Positions 17,706 to 30,698 of a stretch of 54,749 nt of DNA are shown piece after piece. This stretch comes from Hymenobacter terrenus (GTDB lineage: Bacteria > Bacteroidota > Bacteroidia > Cytophagales > Hymenobacteraceae). A program made the position numbers and the translations under genes. How positions within the stretch are numbered: the stretch's first letter is position 1; each line of letters starts with the position of its first letter. Location: positions 1 to 54,749 of the forward strand of contig NZ_LATM01000030.1 in assembly GCF_000972495.1 (NCBI RefSeq). Reading direction: 5' to 3'. Below the pieces are notes generated by a model. It was not told the origin of the DNA. It saw only the letters and a program-made list of their open reading frames with translations, and searched no databases.

Positions 17706-17713
17706 TACCTTTG
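17706..17713 (+). promoter_or_regulatory. -7 element (TACCTTTG) for the second TonB receptor cassette
   Basis: It is identical to the octamer at 13265 and lies at a similar distance (46 bases) from the ATG of the paralogous receptor. No TTG at 19 bases was found upstream. Confidence 0.5.
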
Positions 17714-17759
17714 TCTTGAGTTTGGCTTAAGCTCGTTATTTCCCATCAACCTTTTTTGT

Positions 17760-20700
17760 ATGAATAATTTACCTATACGCCACTTTTTGCTGTTGGCGTT
17801 GATGCTCTTCACCGCCCATCTAGGCTGGAGCCAAGGTGCCACCACGGCGGCCATGAGTGGGGTTATAACCGACAAAGTAGGTACCGGGCTGCCGGGTGCT
17901 ACTGTGATTGCCATTCATACGCCAACGAATACGCAGTATGCTGCGCCGACCAACTCCGATGGTCGTTTCAACATCCAGAACATGCGCGTGGGCGGTCCTT
18001 ACAGTGTTAAGGTGACTTTCGTAGGCTATCAGGATATTAACCGGAGCGACATTTACCTGACCTTGGGCCAGAACCTGCGCTTCGACCAGAAGCTCAGCGA
18101 CGCGGCCACTGAGTTGGGCGAGGTAACCGTGAGCGGCCGCCGCGACCCGGTTATCAATGCGGGCCGTACGGGTGCGGCCACCGCGGTACAGCGCGAGCAA
18201 ATTGAGCGCCTGCCTTCGCTAAGCCGTTCCTTCGCCGACTTCACCCGTCTTACTCCGCAGGCTAGCGGCACTGGCAACAATAGCTTTGCTGGCCGTAACG
18301 GTAACTTCAACAACATTACCATTGATGGCGCCATTTTCAATAACTCCTTCGGTTTGAGCGGCACTGTGGGCGGACAAGCTAACGCGCAGCCTATCTCCCT
18401 AGATGCTCTGCAGGAAATTCAGGTCAACTTGGCGCCCTATGATGTGCGCCAAGGCTCGTTCACAGGTGCTGGTATTAACGCAGTCACCCGCTCCGGCACG
18501 AACGACATCTCAGCTTCCCTCTACGGTTTCCGTCGTTCCAGCAGCCTAGTAGGCAGTAAGGTGCGGGACCTCGACCAGGATTTTCCTAACTTTTCGCTCT
18601 ATCAAGTCGGCGCCCGGGTAGGTGGTCCTATCCTTAAGGATAAGCTGTTCTACTTCGTGAGCGTGGAAGGCGAGCGCCGAAACGACCCGCCCGGCACCTA
18701 CGTGGCCAACCGACCCGGCCTGCCCATCCCTAGCCCGAACAGCACCACTTCGGCGGCCAGCGCTGCTGACCTCGATGCACTTTCGAACTTTCTGAAAAGC
18801 AATTACGGCTACAACCCTGGCGCCTATGAAGGCTATAAGCTGGACCAGAACTCGGACAAGATCACGGCAAAGATTGACTGGAATATCAGTTCCAAGAATA
18901 CATTTTCTATCAAGTATAACTACCTTAAGTCGTACCGCGATGTAGTGCCTTCTAGTTCTGGGGCGCCTACCGTAACAGGTGGTCGAGGTCAGTCGACCAA
19001 CACGCTGCCTTTTCAGTCGGCTTATTACCGTATTAACAACAACCTGAACTCGATTATCGGCGAGTTGAATTCCACCATTAACGGTGGAATATCTAACCAG
19101 TTCCAGGCAGGCTACACGGCTCAGCGAGACTTCCGCACCTCGCTTGGGGGAACTCAGTTCCCCTTTGTTGACATTTTGTACAATAATAGTGGCCCTGGTG
19201 CTACTGGAAACGCATTCACCTCATTTGGCTATGAGCTATTCACGCCGATAAATGTATTGAATTCTGACATTTATCAGTTGTCGGATAATATCAGCAAGAC
19301 CGTGGGCAACCACGTGCTTACGCTAGGTACTTACAACGAATATTACAAATTTGCTAACGGCTTTGCGCCGGACCTCTACGGCCGGTACCGCTTCAACTCC
19401 CTGACCGATTTCTACAATTCGGCAGGTTTCAACTATGACCCCGGCACGCAGGCTATCACACCGCGTCCGGGCGGCGCCCTGGCCACGGCCACCAACAATT
19501 ACACTGTGCGTTACCCGCTTAATGTGGACAATGGTAATCCTAGCTTGAGCTTCCCTCTGGCCGAAACCAAGGCCGCTCAGCTTGGCTTTTATGGCCAAGA
19601 TGAATGGAATGCCAAGCCCAACTTAAAGGTGACAACTGGTTTGCGTATCGATGTGCCAATTATTCTCAGCGACTTGCAGCGGAATAACGACGCGGCTAGC
19701 ATTAGCTTCCGTGGCGGCTACCAGATTCTGACAGATCAAGTCCAAAAGACTTCCGTGATGTTCTCACCTCGCGTCGGCTTCAACTGGGACGTGAACGACG
19801 ACCGCAAAACCCAGTTGCGGGGCGGTACCGGCATTTTCACCGGTCGAGTGCCCTTTGTTTGGATTTCGAACCAAGCCAGCAACAACGGCCTGTTAGGCGG
19901 CGTCTATAGTGTAAACGCTACGTTGGCTAATGGCAACCCCAACCCGCTAGCTCAGCCATTCAATCCTACACCTGGCTACTTGAACCCGAATGCCAATATC
20001 GATCAAACGAAACTGCCTGCAACTTATAACTTAGCTGTTACGGAACGCGGCTTTCAATTTCCGCAAGTATGGCGCACCAACTTGGGTATGGACCAGCGCT
20101 TGCCCGGCGACGTAGTTCTTACGCTTGATGCTATCTACACGAAAGACATCAACGCCGTATACTTCGACAACGTGAACTTGCCGGACCCTTCGGCCCGCGC
20201 CGGCGGAGCAGACAACCGGCCTATCTATCGTCTGCCTAATGCGTTGAACACCCGGGCGTTTCAGGTTAGCCCTAAGATTGTGAGCTCGGATGGGGCCATT
20301 GTGATGCGTAATACTAATAAGGGTTACTCCTACACTCTCACGGCTCAGCTGCAGAAATCGTTCAGCAATGGCCTAGCTGCCAGCCTGGGTTATACCTATG
20401 CTGACTCGCGCGACGTAGGCATCGGTGGTTCCACCCCGTTCTCCCTGTGGTCGGGCCGTCCTATCTCAAGCGACCCCAATGCCAACGAGCTGGGCTATTC
20501 GGACTTTCTGCGCCAGCATCGTGTAATAGCCTCTCTCTCCTACCGCAAAGAATACATCGGTCACCTAGCGACTACCCTCTCGGGTTTCCTTGATGCGGGC
20601 CCGAACGGACGGTATTCCTACGTATATAACGGCGATATGAATGGCGACGGTGTGGGCATCAACGACCTGATGTACATTCCGCGTGACAGGAGCGAGATTC

Positions 20701-21233
20701 TGCTTGTGCCAATTACATTGTTCAGCGGCACTCCCCAACAAACCATTTACTCAGCTGACCAGCAATGGGTAGATTTGGATAATTACATCAAACAGGACCC
20801 ATACCTGAGCAAGCATCGGGGTGAGACTGCCGAGCGTAATGGCGCTGTAGCACCTTGGATTGCGCTGATTGACGTCCGTCTGCTGCAAGATGTATTTACG
20901 AACATTGGCAAAAACCGCAATACACTGCAATTTAGCCTCGACGTTTTCAACATTGGCAACCTAATTAATTCAAACTGGGGGGTTAGCCAGACCCAACAGC
21001 GGGCTTCGCTACTCACTTTGGACAACCCGAGTGGCACCAACAACACCACGAACTACGACCAAGCCACTGGCCGCCCACGCCTCAATTTTACTCCTATCGT
21101 TAACACGCGCACAGTGTTTCCGGATGGTACGACTACCACTAGTGTACAACCTCTTACTACCACGAACCGCTATGTTACGACGGAGGGCTCGCGCTACCGT
21201 ATCCAGTTGGGCCTGCGTTATACCTTCAACTAA
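17760..21233 (+). CDS. Oar-like TonB-dependent receptor (second copy)
   Basis: 1157 residues. The signal peptide (MNNLPIRHFLLLALMLF, ending near GWSQG) is nearly the same as in the first copy, as are the regulatory-like domain and plug (IERLPSLSRSFADF). The barrel is longer by ~70 residues and more diverged, with extra loops such as the NGNPNPLAQPFNPTP region. The end, YRIQLGLRYTFN, finishes in Asn after the aromatic strand. Conservation at the N-terminus with divergence in the barrel loops suggests a duplication followed by ligand diversification. A lipoprotein gene follows after 36 bases, but it is not similar to the DUF4397-like one after copy one. Confidence 0.93.
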   Translation: MNNLPIRHFLLLALMLFTAHLGWSQGATTAAMSGVITDKVGTGLPGATVIAIHTPTNTQYAAPTNSDGRFNIQNMRVGGPYSVKVTFVGYQDINRSDIYLTLGQNLRFDQKLSDAATELGEVTVSGRRDPVINAGRTGAATAVQREQIERLPSLSRSFADFTRLTPQASGTGNNSFAGRNGNFNNITIDGAIFNNSFGLSGTVGGQANAQPISLDALQEIQVNLAPYDVRQGSFTGAGINAVTRSGTNDISASLYGFRRSSSLVGSKVRDLDQDFPNFSLYQVGARVGGPILKDKLFYFVSVEGERRNDPPGTYVANRPGLPIPSPNSTTSAASAADLDALSNFLKSNYGYNPGAYEGYKLDQNSDKITAKIDWNISSKNTFSIKYNYLKSYRDVVPSSSGAPTVTGGRGQSTNTLPFQSAYYRINNNLNSIIGELNSTINGGISNQFQAGYTAQRDFRTSLGGTQFPFVDILYNNSGPGATGNAFTSFGYELFTPINVLNSDIYQLSDNISKTVGNHVLTLGTYNEYYKFANGFAPDLYGRYRFNSLTDFYNSAGFNYDPGTQAITPRPGGALATATNNYTVRYPLNVDNGNPSLSFPLAETKAAQLGFYGQDEWNAKPNLKVTTGLRIDVPIILSDLQRNNDAASISFRGGYQILTDQVQKTSVMFSPRVGFNWDVNDDRKTQLRGGTGIFTGRVPFVWISNQASNNGLLGGVYSVNATLANGNPNPLAQPFNPTPGYLNPNANIDQTKLPATYNLAVTERGFQFPQVWRTNLGMDQRLPGDVVLTLDAIYTKDINAVYFDNVNLPDPSARAGGADNRPIYRLPNALNTRAFQVSPKIVSSDGAIVMRNTNKGYSYTLTAQLQKSFSNGLAASLGYTYADSRDVGIGGSTPFSLWSGRPISSDPNANELGYSDFLRQHRVIASLSYRKEYIGHLATTLSGFLDAGPNGRYSYVYNGDMNGDGVGINDLMYIPRDRSEILLVPITLFSGTPQQTIYSADQQWVDLDNYIKQDPYLSKHRGETAERNGAVAPWIALIDVRLLQDVFTNIGKNRNTLQFSLDVFNIGNLINSNWGVSQTQQRASLLTLDNPSGTNNTTNYDQATGRPRLNFTPIVNTRTVFPDGTTTTSVQPLTTTNRYVTTEGSRYRIQLGLRYTFN

Positions 21234-21269
21234 GGGTGGTCACCTTCACTTCGTAATCAATCCGAAAGT

Positions 21270-21809
21270 ATGAAACATCTATTTTTTGCCATCCTCACCT
21301 GTCTGATTCTGGCTTCATGCTCGGAAATCAGTACCGATCCGGCCCCAGCTCGCGCAACGCGCACGGCCCAAACGGTAACAATAACCTACGCTAAGACAGC
21401 TAGTACCATCGCCAACGACACGCTGCTACAAGGCGAGCAACTGAATGTGTACGTGTTGACCCCCACCGCTAATGCTGATGGAACACTCAGCTATCCAGCC
21501 ATCACATCGGCTACGGCACCTACATTCACTACCTCCAGCTTCACCACGGCGGCACAGTCATACACTGTAGCTACTAACTTGACAGTAGCTGAGAATACAC
21601 CTAGCACAGGCATGCGCATCGTGCTAAGGACCACTAACCGCCCTGGCCGCCGCGCTGGCTCACAGCGTCTAACGGCCGCAGTTCTCATCAATGGCGAGAG
21701 TAAAGCAACGATTAATCATCAAGGTACAAACTTCTCGCGCACGGCACCAGCCAGCGGTGGATTCTTCACCACTACCTTGGACACCAACGTTTCGGTCTAT
21801 ACCTTCTAG
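21270..21809 (+). CDS. Small lipoprotein of unknown function paired with the second receptor
   Basis: 179 residues. MKHLFFAILTCLILASC gives a lipobox at Cys17. The mature part is Thr/Ser/Ala-rich and probably all-beta, with no family I recognise. It follows the receptor by 36 bases and precedes a terminator, mirroring the first cassette, so it is probably a surface or periplasm-facing partner of the receptor. No function is assigned. Confidence 0.75.
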   Translation: MKHLFFAILTCLILASCSEISTDPAPARATRTAQTVTITYAKTASTIANDTLLQGEQLNVYVLTPTANADGTLSYPAITSATAPTFTTSSFTTAAQSYTVATNLTVAENTPSTGMRIVLRTTNRPGRRAGSQRLTAAVLINGESKATINHQGTNFSRTAPASGGFFTTTLDTNVSVYTF

Positions 21810-21851
21810 CCTGCTGATGCTGTAAGTGTTCCTTCTTGAATGCTGCCCCTT

Positions 21852-21883
21852 AATCGCCCGCTGTTGAATAATGGCGGGCGATT
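21852..21883 (+). terminator. Hairpin terminator after the second receptor cassette
   Basis: A 10-bp perfect stem (21852-21861 with 21874-21883). The T-run after it is short and interrupted (ATTTGTG), so termination may be partial. Confidence 0.7.
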
Positions 21884-22012
21884 TGTGTATAAATCTTTTT
21901 CATTTAAGAAACGGGTGTGCATTAAGATGTGATGACCAGGCTAGCTACCCATAATTTTGTAGCTGAGTTAATGGCAGTTGCACCATTTAGCATAAAAAGT
22001 GTGCGTTAGGCC

Positions 22013-22042
22013 TTGCTAAACCGCGAATGAGCTGTACTTTTG
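22013..22042 (+). promoter_or_regulatory. Bacteroidota sigma-A promoter for tRNA-Ala (TTG-N19-TACTTTTG)
   Basis: TTG at 22013-22015, exactly 19 bases, then TACTTTTG at 22035-22042. This fits the TTG/TAnnTTTG consensus of Bacteroidota housekeeping promoters and lies 42 bases before the tRNA. Confidence 0.8.
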
Positions 22043-22082
22043 TCGAACCAAAGCGCAATAGGCGCGGCAGTAGAGCACAAAA

Positions 22083-22161
<79 letters not shown>

Positions 22162-22178
22162 AAGATGTGAATGCGCAC

Positions 22179-22214
22179 AAAAAGGCCGACCAGTTTCCTG
22201 GTCGGCCTTTTTGT
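22179..22214 (+). terminator. Intrinsic terminator, probably bidirectional, between the tRNA and cysK
   Basis: A 15-bp perfect stem (22179-22193 with 22198-22212), 4-base loop, with A-run and T-run on either side. It can end both the tRNA transcript and the converging cysK transcript. Confidence 0.92.
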
Positions 22215-22238
22215 TGTGTTGCTACTGTGAGCTTGGCG

Positions 22239-23162
22239 CTACACGAACAGGCCTTCCACCGAGAGGTACCGCTCGCCGGTATCGTAGCAGAAGGTGAGGA
22301 TGCGGCCGCCCTGGGGCACGTCGGGCAGCTTCTTGGCGATGGCGGCTAGGGAAGCTCCCGAGGAAACCCCTACGAACAGGCCTTCCTCGCGGGCCGCGCG
22401 GCGAGTGAAGTCGAACGCTTCCTGCTGCGATACTTGGATGGCGCCATCGAGGACATTGGTGTGGAGGTTGTCGGGGATGAAGCCAGCCCCGATGCCTTGA
22501 ATGGGGTGCGGCCCGGGGGCGCCACCGCTGATGACCGGCGAGGCTTCGGGCTCAACGGCGAAGGTTTTCATGTTGGGGAACGTCGGCTTCAGCACTTCGG
22601 CTACGGCCGTGATGTGGCCGCCGGTGCCCACGCCCGTAATGTAGAAATCGAAACCTTCGGGTGCGTCGCGCAGGATTTCCTGGGCCGTGGTTTCAGCGTG
22701 GATTTGCGGGTTGGCGGGGTTGGAGAATTGCATGGGCAGCCAGGCGCCGGGCGTGTTAGCCACGATTTCCTGCGCTTTCTCAATGGCGCCTTTCATGCCC
22801 TTTTCGCGGGGGGTAAGTTCCAGGTTGGCACCGTAGGCGGCCATGAGGCGGCGGCGCTCGATGCTCATGCTCTCGGGCATGACGAGGGTAAGCTTGTAGC
22901 CTTTGACGGCGGCAACCAAGGCCAGACCAACACCGGTGTTGCCGGAGGTGGGCTCCACAATGAGGCTGTCTTTGGTGAGGGTTCCATCCTTTTCGGCTTG
23001 CTCAATCATGCTCAGGGCAATACGGTCTTTGATAGAACCACCGGGGTTGGCACGCTCCAATTTCACCCATATTTCCACGTCGGGGCGGGTGTCGGCGAAT
23101 AGACGATTGAGGCGTACCAGCGGGGTATTACCAATGGTTTCGAGAATGGAATTGGCTTTCAT
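22239..23162 (-). CDS. cysK: Cysteine synthase A (O-acetylserine sulfhydrylase)
   Basis: 307 residues from the ATG at 23162; the open frame extends to 23219 but MKANSILETIGNTPLVRL is the normal N-terminus. The PLP lysine is K45 in NPGGSIKDR, and the phosphate/substrate loop is PTSGNTG. VGTGGHITAVAEVLK and QGIGAGFIP follow the CysK pattern. It replaces the acetate of O-acetylserine with sulfide to make cysteine. It lies directly downstream of cysE, which makes its substrate, so the pair is a cysteine-synthesis operon. Confidence 0.96.
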   Translation of the reverse strand: MKANSILETIGNTPLVRLNRLFADTRPDVEIWVKLERANPGGSIKDRIALSMIEQAEKDGTLTKDSLIVEPTSGNTGVGLALVAAVKGYKLTLVMPESMSIERRRLMAAYGANLELTPREKGMKGAIEKAQEIVANTPGAWLPMQFSNPANPQIHAETTAQEILRDAPEGFDFYITGVGTGGHITAVAEVLKPTFPNMKTFAVEPEASPVISGGAPGPHPIQGIGAGFIPDNLHTNVLDGAIQVSQQEAFDFTRRAAREEGLFVGVSSGASLAAIAKKLPDVPQGGRILTFCYDTGERYLSVEGLFV

Positions 23163-23264
23163 TTGTGTGGTGAGTGAATGAGAAATTGGCTGAATGCTTG
23201 GGGTTGAAAGGAACGGCAAAAATGAGCAAAGAATGCTTCACTTACTCAATTAGCCATTCACTTA

Positions 23265-24098
23265 TTAAATAGAAAAGACCAACTCCGCGGCGGGGTCCAC
23301 GCTGCGGGAAATCTGGATGTGGGCACGGTGGTAGACGCGGGAGTGGGAAGGCACACTTTCGGTAAGCCACACATTGCCGCCGATGATGCTGTGCGCTCCT
23401 ACCACCGTGCTGCCGCCAAGGATGGTAGCCCCCGCGTAAATCACGACGTGGTCTTCGATGGTGGGGTGACGCTTGGTGCCCTGCAACCCTTTGGTAACGC
23501 TGAGGGCGCCTAAGGTAACACCTTGATACACCTGCACGTTGGCCCCAATGATGGCCGTTTCGCCGATGACCAGGCCCGTGCCATGGTCGATGCAAAAAGC
23601 CGCCCCGATATGGGCCCCCGGATGAATGTCGATTCCCGTACGCTGATGGGCATATTCGCTGAGCAGGCGCGGCAAGCGCGGCAGGCCCCGTTGGTGCAGG
23701 GCGTGCGCTATGCGATACAGCGCCGTGGCGTAGAAACCAGGGTAGGAACTGATGATTTCGCCCAACCCCTGGGCGGCGGGGTCGCTGGCCAGAATGGCGC
23801 TGGCATCACGCAGCAGGGCATTGCGCAAAACGGGGAGCTGCGCCGTAAACTCATCGACCAGCGCGGGCGCGGGCGCGGGCAAGTCGGGCACCTGCGCCAG
23901 CAAAGCGGCCAGCTGCGACCGGAAGTGGTAGAGCTCCGAGGAGACGGCATCGACGCTGGACAGGGGCCGCTCGGCACGCTGCGGAAAAAGAAGCCTTAGT
24001 AATCCGTCGGCCAGGGCGCAGAAGGCAGCGCCGGGCAAGGCATCAGGGACGGATGCATGAGCCTGGGCTAGCTCAGCAGCAAAAGAATCGGGAAGCAC
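23265..24098 (-). CDS. cysE: Serine O-acetyltransferase
   Basis: About 277 residues if started at the GTG at 24098 (VLPDSFAAELAQ); the frame also opens at a TTG at 24176, which adds a tail with no obvious role, so the start is uncertain. The N-terminal half is helical. The C-terminal half is a left-handed beta-helix of hexapeptide repeats with the active-site stretch GIDIHPGAHIG, DHGTGLVIGETAIIG and KRHPTIEDHVVI, typical of CysE/EpsC. It acetylates serine with acetyl-CoA to feed CysK next door. No feedback site is readable. Confidence 0.92.
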   Translation of the reverse strand: MLPDSFAAELAQAHASVPDALPGAAFCALADGLLRLLFPQRAERPLSSVDAVSSELYHFRSQLAALLAQVPDLPAPAPALVDEFTAQLPVLRNALLRDASAILASDPAAQGLGEIISSYPGFYATALYRIAHALHQRGLPRLPRLLSEYAHQRTGIDIHPGAHIGAAFCIDHGTGLVIGETAIIGANVQVYQGVTLGALSVTKGLQGTKRHPTIEDHVVIYAGATILGGSTVVGAHSIIGGNVWLTESVPSHSRVYHRAHIQISRSVDPAAELVFSI

Positions 24099-24269
24099 AA
24101 TAACAGAAAAAAGGAGTACTAAAGAACCGGGGGAGTTAACCAGTTGGGGTAGCGAAGGTTTTGGCCCGGCACGCAACGGTCATTCCCCTTCGACCGTTTA
24201 GCCGAAGTATTGGCCGTATCAGGCTAAGCTTGGTGAAAAGATACTCCTTTCCTTCTTAATCAAAATAAT

Positions 24270-24611
24270 ATGTCCGACACGACCATCATCAAAGTTGATT
24301 CACATTACTCCCCCCAAGGCGCCGACGGCGAAAAATATCTGGCCTCGGGCAAGCACGTAGCCATGCGCATGTGGGAAAACGAGCAGCCTGGGGAGCCCAA
24401 AGCACCCTCTTCGCGCTCTTACGAAACGGTAGGCTACGTACTCAGTGGCCGCGCCGAGCTGCACCTGGCCGGCCAGACGGTGCTGCTGGAGCCGGGCAAC
24501 TCGTGGGTAGTGCCGCAAGGGGCTGAGCACACGTACAAAATCCTCGAAAGCTTCTCGGCCGTGGAAGCAACCTCGCCCCCATCGCAAGTGCACGGGCGCG
24601 AAGAAAAATAA
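24270..24611 (+). CDS. Single-domain cupin protein
   Basis: 113 residues, all one cupin barrel: SYETVGYVLSGRAELHLAGQTVLLEPGNSWVVPQGAEHTYKI. Motif 1 lacks the usual HxH (SYET instead), while motif 2 keeps a PxGxxH-like PQGAEH, so metal binding is uncertain. It has no signal peptide and is probably cytosolic. It stands alone before a strong terminator and is divergent from cysE. Function unknown. Confidence 0.85.
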   Translation: MSDTTIIKVDSHYSPQGADGEKYLASGKHVAMRMWENEQPGEPKAPSSRSYETVGYVLSGRAELHLAGQTVLLEPGNSWVVPQGAEHTYKILESFSAVEATSPPSQVHGREEK

Positions 24612-24624
24612 ACTACCCGCGTTG

Positions 24625-24670
24625 AAGACATTCATGCTGAGCCTTTACTCAGCATGAATGTCTTTTTTGT
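24625..24670 (+). terminator. 17-bp perfect-stem terminator after the cupin gene
   Basis: Arms 24625-24641 and 24648-24664, 6-base loop, followed by TTTT. It may also end the converging kinase transcript from the right. Confidence 0.9.
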
Positions 24671-24802
24671 TTCTTGCTCCTCTCTCCTACTTTCTTATTT
24701 CTTATGAAAACCCGTGAACTCGGTCATTGCTGAGCGAAGGCGGACCAAAACTGGTGAATTGGTGAGGTCCTCGGCTGAGGCAATGCGAGAGAGTACCCGA
24801 GC

Positions 24803-28033
<3,231 letters not shown>

Positions 28034-28486
28034 AGAAGAGATGTTCACGAACGTATAATAAGATATAAATAAGGGGCTCGAATAGGTAGGCGAAATCGGG
28101 GGATACGAAATTAACCATATTAAACCATCATTCAATCCCTTAGACTGAAATGTATAGTCTGGCCCCTACCTCGGTAAGCACCAGGGTATATTTACTGACA
28201 GGTCGCTAATGGGTTGCCTTTATTTTGCAGCCGAGCTTTTGTACTTCGGGCCCCTCCCCCCTATCAAGCCAGACGGGGAACCCTCAATCACGTAGAACGC
28301 AGCCTTTGCTGCGTTGCGTTGAGCGACTACTAGCTAACAGGCAAGCTATTGCATCGAAAAAAATCAACGCGGCGCGCTGAACGACTACGGCATTGCACCC
28401 AGCCCCAACACCTCTACTGGGGCTTAAACACAAGCGTGAAACCCCGCCCCACGTCCCGGCAGGTTTAGTACCTCAACTCAGCTTTC
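28034..28486. other. Intergenic stretch without a recognisable gene
   Basis: 453 bases between the kinase start and the end of the cyclophilin gene. The part near the kinase is AT-rich, as a promoter region would be. I see no gene, tRNA or clear repeat in it. Confidence 0.5.
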
Positions 28487-30499
28487 TCACTTCACCAGTT
28501 CCACACCCAGAATCCGGTCGCCGATTTCGAGCTTGTGCAAGACATCCATCCCACCCATCACTTGGGCGAAAATGGGATAACGGCCATCCAGATGCGGAGT
28601 GGGCGTATGGGTAATGAAAAACTGGCAGCTCTCGGTGTCCTTGCCCGCCGAGGCGAGCCCCACACTCCCCTCCTCGTAGCACAGGTCGCCAAACTCGGAG
28701 CGCAGGTTGTAAGGGGCGCTGCCATTGCCGTCGCCGCGCGGGTCGCCGCCCTGGGCCACGAAATTGGGCACCACGCGGTGGAAATACAGGCTATCGTAGA
28801 AATGCTGGCCGATGAGCGTCACAAAGCTGGCTACCGCGCCGGGTGCCTCGTTGGGCTTCAGTTCGAGCAGGATAATGCCTCGGGTGGTACGCAGCTGCAC
28901 TTGCTGACCAAGCGGCACGCTTTGCACCACCACCCAATCGATGGGGTGCTGCTGGGCCGTGGCAATGGGCGACGGCGTGGGTTTCGCGGCCTTTTCCAGC
29001 TTATCCAGGGCTTGCTGAATGCCCTGCCAGGCCTCAATTTCGCGGGGCAGTTGCAGCTTGGCCTGGGCCTGGTGCAGGGCCGCAAGGTCGGCCGGCTGCG
29101 TTGCGGGGTAAAGCTTGGGGTCAGCGAGGGCTTCGGCCGCGGTACTGATCTGGGCTACGTCGCCGCTGGCTAACGCCTGGCGCATGGCGGCCGCAAAATC
29201 GGCGTGGCGGGCGGGCGGAAATGCCGGATGGCGACGAATTGGGAGCAGCGCCGCCAACGCGTAGCCCGCCACTACCGGCGACTGAGCGGCGGCAAAAGCT
29301 TCGGTGCGCACGAAGTCAAACGTAGTAGGGTCTTCGCTCAGGGCTTCCAGCAAAAAGCCTTTTTCATAGACGGTGGCAACTGCCCGATAGCGCTTCTTAA
29401 TGGTTTCGACGAGGCTGGGCCGGGCGGCGGGGCTGGCGTGGTGCACGGCGGCCCGCAGCAGCGCCGCCCGCACCCGGGGCGAGGCCTGCTTGTTGCCATC
29501 GGCCAGGGCTGCCAGCGCAGCGCCGGACTCACCTTTGGCATGAGCCAGCAGCCATTCGGCAGCCGTGAGGGCCACCGGCGCCCGGTCGTGGCGCAGAGCA
29601 TAAAAAACGGCAGTACGGCTGGTAGAATAGGTTTCTGCGCCAAAAGGCAAGGCTCTAACAGCGCTGATTCGAACTCGATAATCGGGGTCTTTAGTGGCCA
29701 GCCGGGCCAGTACGGTGGCTGGGCTGACCGATGACGTGGCCACCTCGGGGGCTGGGGAGGTCGCGGCCGCAATTTTACCAAGGGCAGTGGCCGTGGCAGC
29801 CCGTACGGCATAAGCCCGGTCTTTTACTGCCAATCGGAGCAGCGTCGCTTCGGCCATTTTTGCCAAGTCGGCATCGTAGCCCCGCGTGCGCGCCAGGCCT
29901 ACCACTGCCGCCAGACGACTGCGGGCCGGCAGTTTGGTCGAATTCAGCACCAGCACCGTGCGCCGAATACTCTCGGGCGAGCGGAGGCCGCGCAGGGCGG
30001 CGCGGCTCAGGCCCCAGGCCAGGGCCGCAACACGGGCGGTATCGTCCAAGGTTTCGGTGCGCCACAGTTCCGGCAAGCTGCGGCGGGTGACGGTGCGGCC
30101 CAGGGCCTCGTGCACGTAGCGGCGCACGAGGCCGTCGGTTTCCTTCAGCACGCGAACCTGTAGGCTGTCCACGGCCGTGCTGTCGCCGATTTGGCCGAGG
30201 GCGTAGGCAGCGGCGCGCTGCACATCGGCGTCATAGTCGCGCAGCAGCGTAATCAGGCCGGGCACCGCCGCCGGCGCCTGCACTGATGCAAATGCCAGGG
30301 CGGCTTCACGGCGGTAAACGGGATTGATGTTGGTCAGGAAGGGCAACAGCGCGGCGGTGTTGCGCTCATCCTGCGCCGTGCCAATCTGCCGGATGGTGGC
30401 GTCGTGGTATTTATTAGCCAGGTCGGCGCTGGGACGCGGGGTGCGGGCGCAAGCGACCAGCAACAACAGCAATGGCCAGAGACGGAGGGAACGAAGCAT
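28487..30499 (-). CDS. HEAT-repeat lipoprotein fused to a cyclophilin-type peptidyl-prolyl isomerase
   Basis: About 670 residues from the ATG at 30499. The signal ends in LLLLLVAC (lipobox). Residues ~40-330 are HEAT/PBS-type helical repeats (for example REAALAFASVQAPAAVPGLITLL, DYDADVQRAAAYALGQIGD), and helical regions continue to ~500. The last ~150 residues are a cyclophilin: YFHRVVPNFVAQGGDPRGDG, SCQFFITHTPTPHLDGRYPIFAQV. The FHR and QxxFFIT active-site patterns are kept. It should be a periplasm- or surface-facing foldase with a protein-binding solenoid. The combination is known in Bacteroidota but its clients are not. Confidence 0.92.
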   Translation of the reverse strand: MLRSLRLWPLLLLLVACARTPRPSADLANKYHDATIRQIGTAQDERNTAALLPFLTNINPVYRREAALAFASVQAPAAVPGLITLLRDYDADVQRAAAYALGQIGDSTAVDSLQVRVLKETDGLVRRYVHEALGRTVTRRSLPELWRTETLDDTARVAALAWGLSRAALRGLRSPESIRRTVLVLNSTKLPARSRLAAVVGLARTRGYDADLAKMAEATLLRLAVKDRAYAVRAATATALGKIAAATSPAPEVATSSVSPATVLARLATKDPDYRVRISAVRALPFGAETYSTSRTAVFYALRHDRAPVALTAAEWLLAHAKGESGAALAALADGNKQASPRVRAALLRAAVHHASPAARPSLVETIKKRYRAVATVYEKGFLLEALSEDPTTFDFVRTEAFAAAQSPVVAGYALAALLPIRRHPAFPPARHADFAAAMRQALASGDVAQISTAAEALADPKLYPATQPADLAALHQAQAKLQLPREIEAWQGIQQALDKLEKAAKPTPSPIATAQQHPIDWVVVQSVPLGQQVQLRTTRGIILLELKPNEAPGAVASFVTLIGQHFYDSLYFHRVVPNFVAQGGDPRGDGNGSAPYNLRSEFGDLCYEEGSVGLASAGKDTESCQFFITHTPTPHLDGRYPIFAQVMGGMDVLHKLEIGDRILGVELVK

Positions 30500-30523
30500 G
30501 ATATACGAACGAGAAAAGAACAA

Positions 30524-30591
30524 AACTCCCCTCCTTGCAAAGGACGGGATGTTCCAGCAAAGCTGGAACGGGGGTGGTAAGCTCGTTGAAC
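30524..30591 (+). repeat. REP-like palindromic repeat, copy 1
   Basis: About 68 bases with two small palindromes: a CCCTCCTT...AAGGA part and a TTCCAGC-AAA-GCTGGAA hairpin, ending in GGGGTGGT and CGTTGAAC. It is an imperfect inverted copy of 30699-30767. Confidence 0.75.
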
Positions 30592-30698
30592 GACTCGCGG
30601 CTGGGTTGTTGGGGGAGTGGGGAGGAGTAATGTTTAGAGGTCGTGAGTTGCGCTCATCGGGGCAATACCAATTAGCGGGTTCAACGCTTGCAAACGAA

